Program-made: the position numbers and the translations under genes
Shown: positions 5,649-6,968 of the stretch, in pieces
Layout: every line of letters begins with the position of its first letter
Numbering within the stretch: the first letter of the stretch is position 1
Assembly: GCA_005885565.1 (NCBI GenBank)
Contig: VAXK01000034.1
Coordinates: 1 to 6,968 of the forward strand
DNA: 6,968 nucleotides
Direction: 5' to 3'
DNA from: Actinomycetota bacterium
GTDB taxonomy: Bacteria > Actinomycetota > Thermoleophilia > Gaiellales > Gaiellaceae
Notes under the pieces: generated by a model
Seen by the model: the letters and a program-made list of their open reading frames with translations, nothing else
What the model was told of the DNA's origin: nothing
Database searches by the model: none

Positions 5649-5658
5649 AAATCGTTTA
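5648..5658. promoter_or_regulatory. Operator-like dyad in the pump/MarR spacer
   Basis: TAAATCGTTTA is a palindrome of four bases on each side of a 3-base centre, in an unusually AT-rich patch of a very GC-rich window. A second, looser symmetry uses ATCGT (5651-5655) with ACGAT (5667-5671). It sits between a candidate pump -10 element (TATCGT on minus, 5667-5672) and the pump Shine-Dalgarno site, where a bound MarR dimer would block the pump mRNA. Binding is inferred, not shown. Confidence 0.4.
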
Positions 5659-5666
5659 TTTTTTCC

Positions 5667-5672
5667 ACGATA
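5667..5672 (-). promoter_or_regulatory. Candidate -10 element of the efflux pump promoter
   Basis: TATCGT on the minus strand matches TANNNT. A start about 7 bases downstream, near 5660, would give a leader of about 25 bases containing the dyad and the Shine-Dalgarno site. I find no good -35 match at 16-18 bases. Confidence 0.35.
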
Positions 5673-5694
5673 GCAGAGTCCCACACTTTGGCGC

Positions 5695-5700
5695 TACACT
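5695..5700 (+). promoter_or_regulatory. Candidate -10 element for a leaderless MarR transcript
   Basis: TACACT matches TANNNT and ends 7 bases before ATG 5708. No Shine-Dalgarno site lies in the intervening GATTTCA, so the mRNA probably starts at or next to the start codon. No -35 match was found. Confidence 0.4.
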
Positions 5701-5707
5701 GATTTCA

Positions 5708-6214
5708 ATGGCTTCACCGGAAACACTCCAGATCGAGCCGCAGGCCCTGACGCGCGTGGCGCGGGAGCTGCTCGACAACAGCGGTTTCCTGCTCGCACGG
5801 CTCGGTTTCGCCGCCAAGGCCCGGGCGCTCGAGGAGTTCGACCAGGCCGGGTACGCGGCCTACCACTACGGCGTGCTGGCGCTCCTCGGCGAGGGCGACC
5901 GGGAGACGCAGGCGACGATCGCGGACGCGCTCGGGGTCGACCGCAGCCAGCTCGTCGGGCTGCTCGACTCGCTCGAGGAGCGCGGACTGGTCGAGCGGCA
6001 CCGCGACCCCTCCGACCGCCGCCGCCACGTCGTCAGCCTCACCGCCGACGGCAAGCGCGAGCTCGTCCGGCTCCGCGCGATCGCGAAGCGCGTCGAGGAC
6101 GAGTTCCTCGCTCCCCTCGACGCGGGCGACCGCGAGACCTTCCACGCGCTGCTCATGCGCCTCGCGGTCCACCACGACCCGCGCTGCGCGCCTGACCCAG
6201 CTACCGACCTCTAA
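5708..6214 (+). CDS. MarR-family transcriptional regulator
   Basis: A 168-residue winged-helix regulator, expected to act as a dimer and to respond to small phenolic or drug-like ligands or oxidation. N-terminal helices (about residues 10-60) form the dimer/ligand region. ETQATIADALGVDRSQLVGLLDSLEERGLVERHRDPSDRRRHVVSLTADG (split here into helix-turn-helix 66-95 and wing 96-115) is the MarR DNA-binding domain, with the usual D-x-R-R wing tip near residues 103-106. The helix after the wing leads into the C-terminal dimerisation segment. The protein ends with a short Pro/Asp/Cys-containing tail. It is transcribed away from the efflux pump, with which it shares a 72-base spacer containing an operator-like dyad, so the likely job is repression of the pump and of itself. 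ATG 5708 has no Shine-Dalgarno site but a -10-like hexamer just upstream. Confidence 0.93.
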   Translation: MASPETLQIEPQALTRVARELLDNSGFLLARLGFAAKARALEEFDQAGYAAYHYGVLALLGEGDRETQATIADALGVDRSQLVGLLDSLEERGLVERHRDPSDRRRHVVSLTADGKRELVRLRAIAKRVEDEFLAPLDAGDRETFHALLMRLAVHHDPRCAPDPATDL

Positions 6215-6248
6215 CCAAGCCCCATCGTGTCGACCGGTCGGTTCAGAC

Positions 6249-6273
6249 GGCCGTGCGGGGAACCCGCACGGCC
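6249..6273 (+). terminator. Hairpin terminator of the MarR gene
   Basis: A perfect 11-bp stem, GGCCGTGCGGG (6249-6259) with its complement at 6263-6273 around the loop GAA. It can be lengthened by TCAG/CTGA flanks with a 2-base bulge. It lies 35 bases after the MarR stop. There is no T-run, so it would be a hairpin-only terminator. It could serve both converging genes. Confidence 0.65.
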
Positions 6274-6280
6274 TGATGGC

Positions 6281-6298
6281 GGCACCGCAAGCGGTGCC
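6281..6298 (-). terminator. Second hairpin, directly after the SigJ-like gene stop
   Basis: GGCACCGC (6281-6288) and GCGGTGCC (6291-6298) are perfect complements separated by AA, realistically a 7-bp stem with a 4-base loop. On the minus strand it starts at the base after the TAA stop of the sigma gene. Together with the hairpin at 6249-6273 it makes a two-hairpin block between convergent genes. Confidence 0.55.
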
Positions 6299-6968
6299 TT
6301 AGCGCAAGCCCCGTAGCTTCTCCGGGTTCGCGACCAAGTCGATCTCGAGGATCCGCCCGCCCGCGACGCTGAAGCCGATCACCGCGACCGGCTTGCCGCC
6401 GATCGCGACCGCGAGCCCGGCGGCGCCGTTCACGATTGCCGGCCGCGCGTGGGGCGCGAAGCCTGAGCCGCGCGACAGGATCTCGCGCGCCACATCCTCG
6501 GCTCCCTTGACGACCGGGCGCGCGCGTGGTGCGAGCGCGCCGCGGTCGACGCGGAAGACGACGCTCGGGTCGAGGACCTCGAGGAGCGCCTCGAAGTCGC
6601 CGCCCCGCGCGGCGGCGAGGAACGCGTCGACGACGCGGCGCTGCTCGGCGAGGTCGGCCTCGGGATCAGGCGCCGCGCCTTGGACCCGGCGCCGCGCCCG
6701 GCTCGCGAGCTGGCGCGCAGCGTCGGGGGAGCGGTCGACGATCGGCGCGATCTCCTCGAAGGAGACGCCGAACATGTCGTGGAGGACGAAGGCGAGCCGC
6801 TCAGTCGGATTCAGGGTCTCGAGGACGACGAGGAGCGCGAGGCCGACCGAGTCGGCGAGCAGCGCCTCCTGCTCCGGGTCGTCGGCGGTCTCGACGCTCA
6901 CGATCGGCTCGGGGAGCCAGGTGCCAACGTAGTCCTCGCGGCGGGCGCGGCGCGCCCGAAGCATGTCG
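6299..6968 (-). CDS. ECF41/SigJ-type RNA polymerase sigma factor, N-terminus beyond the window
   Basis: The C-terminal 223 codons of an ECF sigma factor; the window edge cuts the gene near the end of region 2, so the ATG at 6964 is internal (the sequence reads on as DMLRARRARREDYVG). The linker holds the ECF41 hallmark WLPEP. Region 4 follows (about 44 to 95 residues in), with LNPTERLAFVLHDMFGVSFEEIAPIV and the helix-turn-helix ending DAARQLASRARRRV. The remainder is a SnoaL-like (NTF2-fold) domain ending in the ECF41-type VANPEKLRGL. From published ECF41 work as I recall it, this extension contacts the sigma core and tunes its activity in place of an anti-sigma factor. The central motif often written DGGGK reads DRGAL here, a variant I believe is common in actinobacterial members. 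ECF41 genes usually neighbour an oxidoreductase or decarboxylase gene, which could lie to the right of the window. The gene converges with the MarR gene. Confidence 0.92.
   Translation of the reverse strand, partial: DMLRARRARREDYVGTWLPEPIVSVETADDPEQEALLADSVGLALLVVLETLNPTERLAFVLHDMFGVSFEEIAPIVDRSPDAARQLASRARRRVQGAAPDPEADLAEQRRVVDAFLAAARGGDFEALLEVLDPSVVFRVDRGALAPRARPVVKGAEDVAREILSRGSGFAPHARPAIVNGAAGLAVAIGGKPVAVIGFSVAGGRILEIDLVANPEKLRGLR

Noticed and set aside
4280..5650. A 456-residue plus-strand open frame opposite the efflux pump
   Set aside because: It is an Arg/Glu/Asp-rich, non-globular translation with no recognisable motif, typical of the antisense of a GC-rich gene. The minus strand encodes a clear, complete MFS transporter.
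5636..5686. Upstream GTG start for the efflux pump at 5686
   Set aside because: The extra 17 codons cover the AT-rich regulatory spacer, and ATG 5635 has a well-placed Shine-Dalgarno site.
6231..6240. CGACCGGTCG, a perfect 10-bp palindrome, as an operator
   Set aside because: Short CG-rich palindromes are expected by chance at this GC content. It lies between convergent genes, where no promoter is needed, and symmetry stops at 10 bases.

Overview
The window is GC-rich DNA (roughly 70% by eye), with third codon positions almost always G or C and densely packed bacterial genes. Three features together point to a high-GC actinobacterium: coenzyme-F420-type enzyme families, two ECF sigma factors carrying SnoaL-like C-terminal domains, and several genes that lack a Shine-Dalgarno site and have a -10-like hexamer right before the start codon. 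A soil lineage such as Thermoleophilia is plausible, but that is inference from style, not from a marker gene. I see no tRNA, rRNA, CRISPR array, insertion sequence or integrase.

Layout. Left edge (1-288, minus): the N-terminus of a DHA2-family drug/proton antiporter, cut by the window. 393-617 (plus): a small STAS-like ORF whose 3' end runs 90 bases antiparallel into the end of a SigG-like ECF sigma factor (528-1499, minus). That sigma gene follows, 8 bases downstream, a small split-barrel PPOX/F420-type gene (1508-1930, minus). A luciferase-like F420 oxidoreductase (1925-2674, plus) starts head-to-head with the PPOX gene: one palindromic hexamer, GTGCAC, supplies the GTG start codon for both. 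A phosphoribosyltransferase-like gene follows on plus (about 2697-3314); it has an intact PRPP loop but no ordinary start codon where one is expected.

A near-perfect hairpin (3315-3348) separates it from a convergent 1-Cys peroxiredoxin (3360-4046, minus). A second perfect 15-bp hairpin (4084-4126) separates the peroxiredoxin from an upstream complete DHA2 efflux pump (4136-5635, minus). The pump is divergent from a MarR-type regulator (5708-6214, plus), and the short AT-rich spacer holds an operator-like dyad: a standard regulator/efflux divergon. Two hairpins fill the gap before a convergent SigJ/ECF41-type sigma factor (6299-6968, minus) whose N-terminal region lies beyond the window.

How it fits together. 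The genes look like regulatory and stress-handling accessory functions: two efflux pumps, a peroxide scavenger, a MarR sensor, two one-component-like ECF sigma factors with fused small-molecule-type domains, and two putative F420/flavin enzymes. Most are recognisable families. I find no convincing wholly new system. The points most worth checking are the shared palindromic start site, the missing start codon of the phosphoribosyltransferase gene (possible frameshift fusion), and the STAS ORF overlapping the sigma factor tail.
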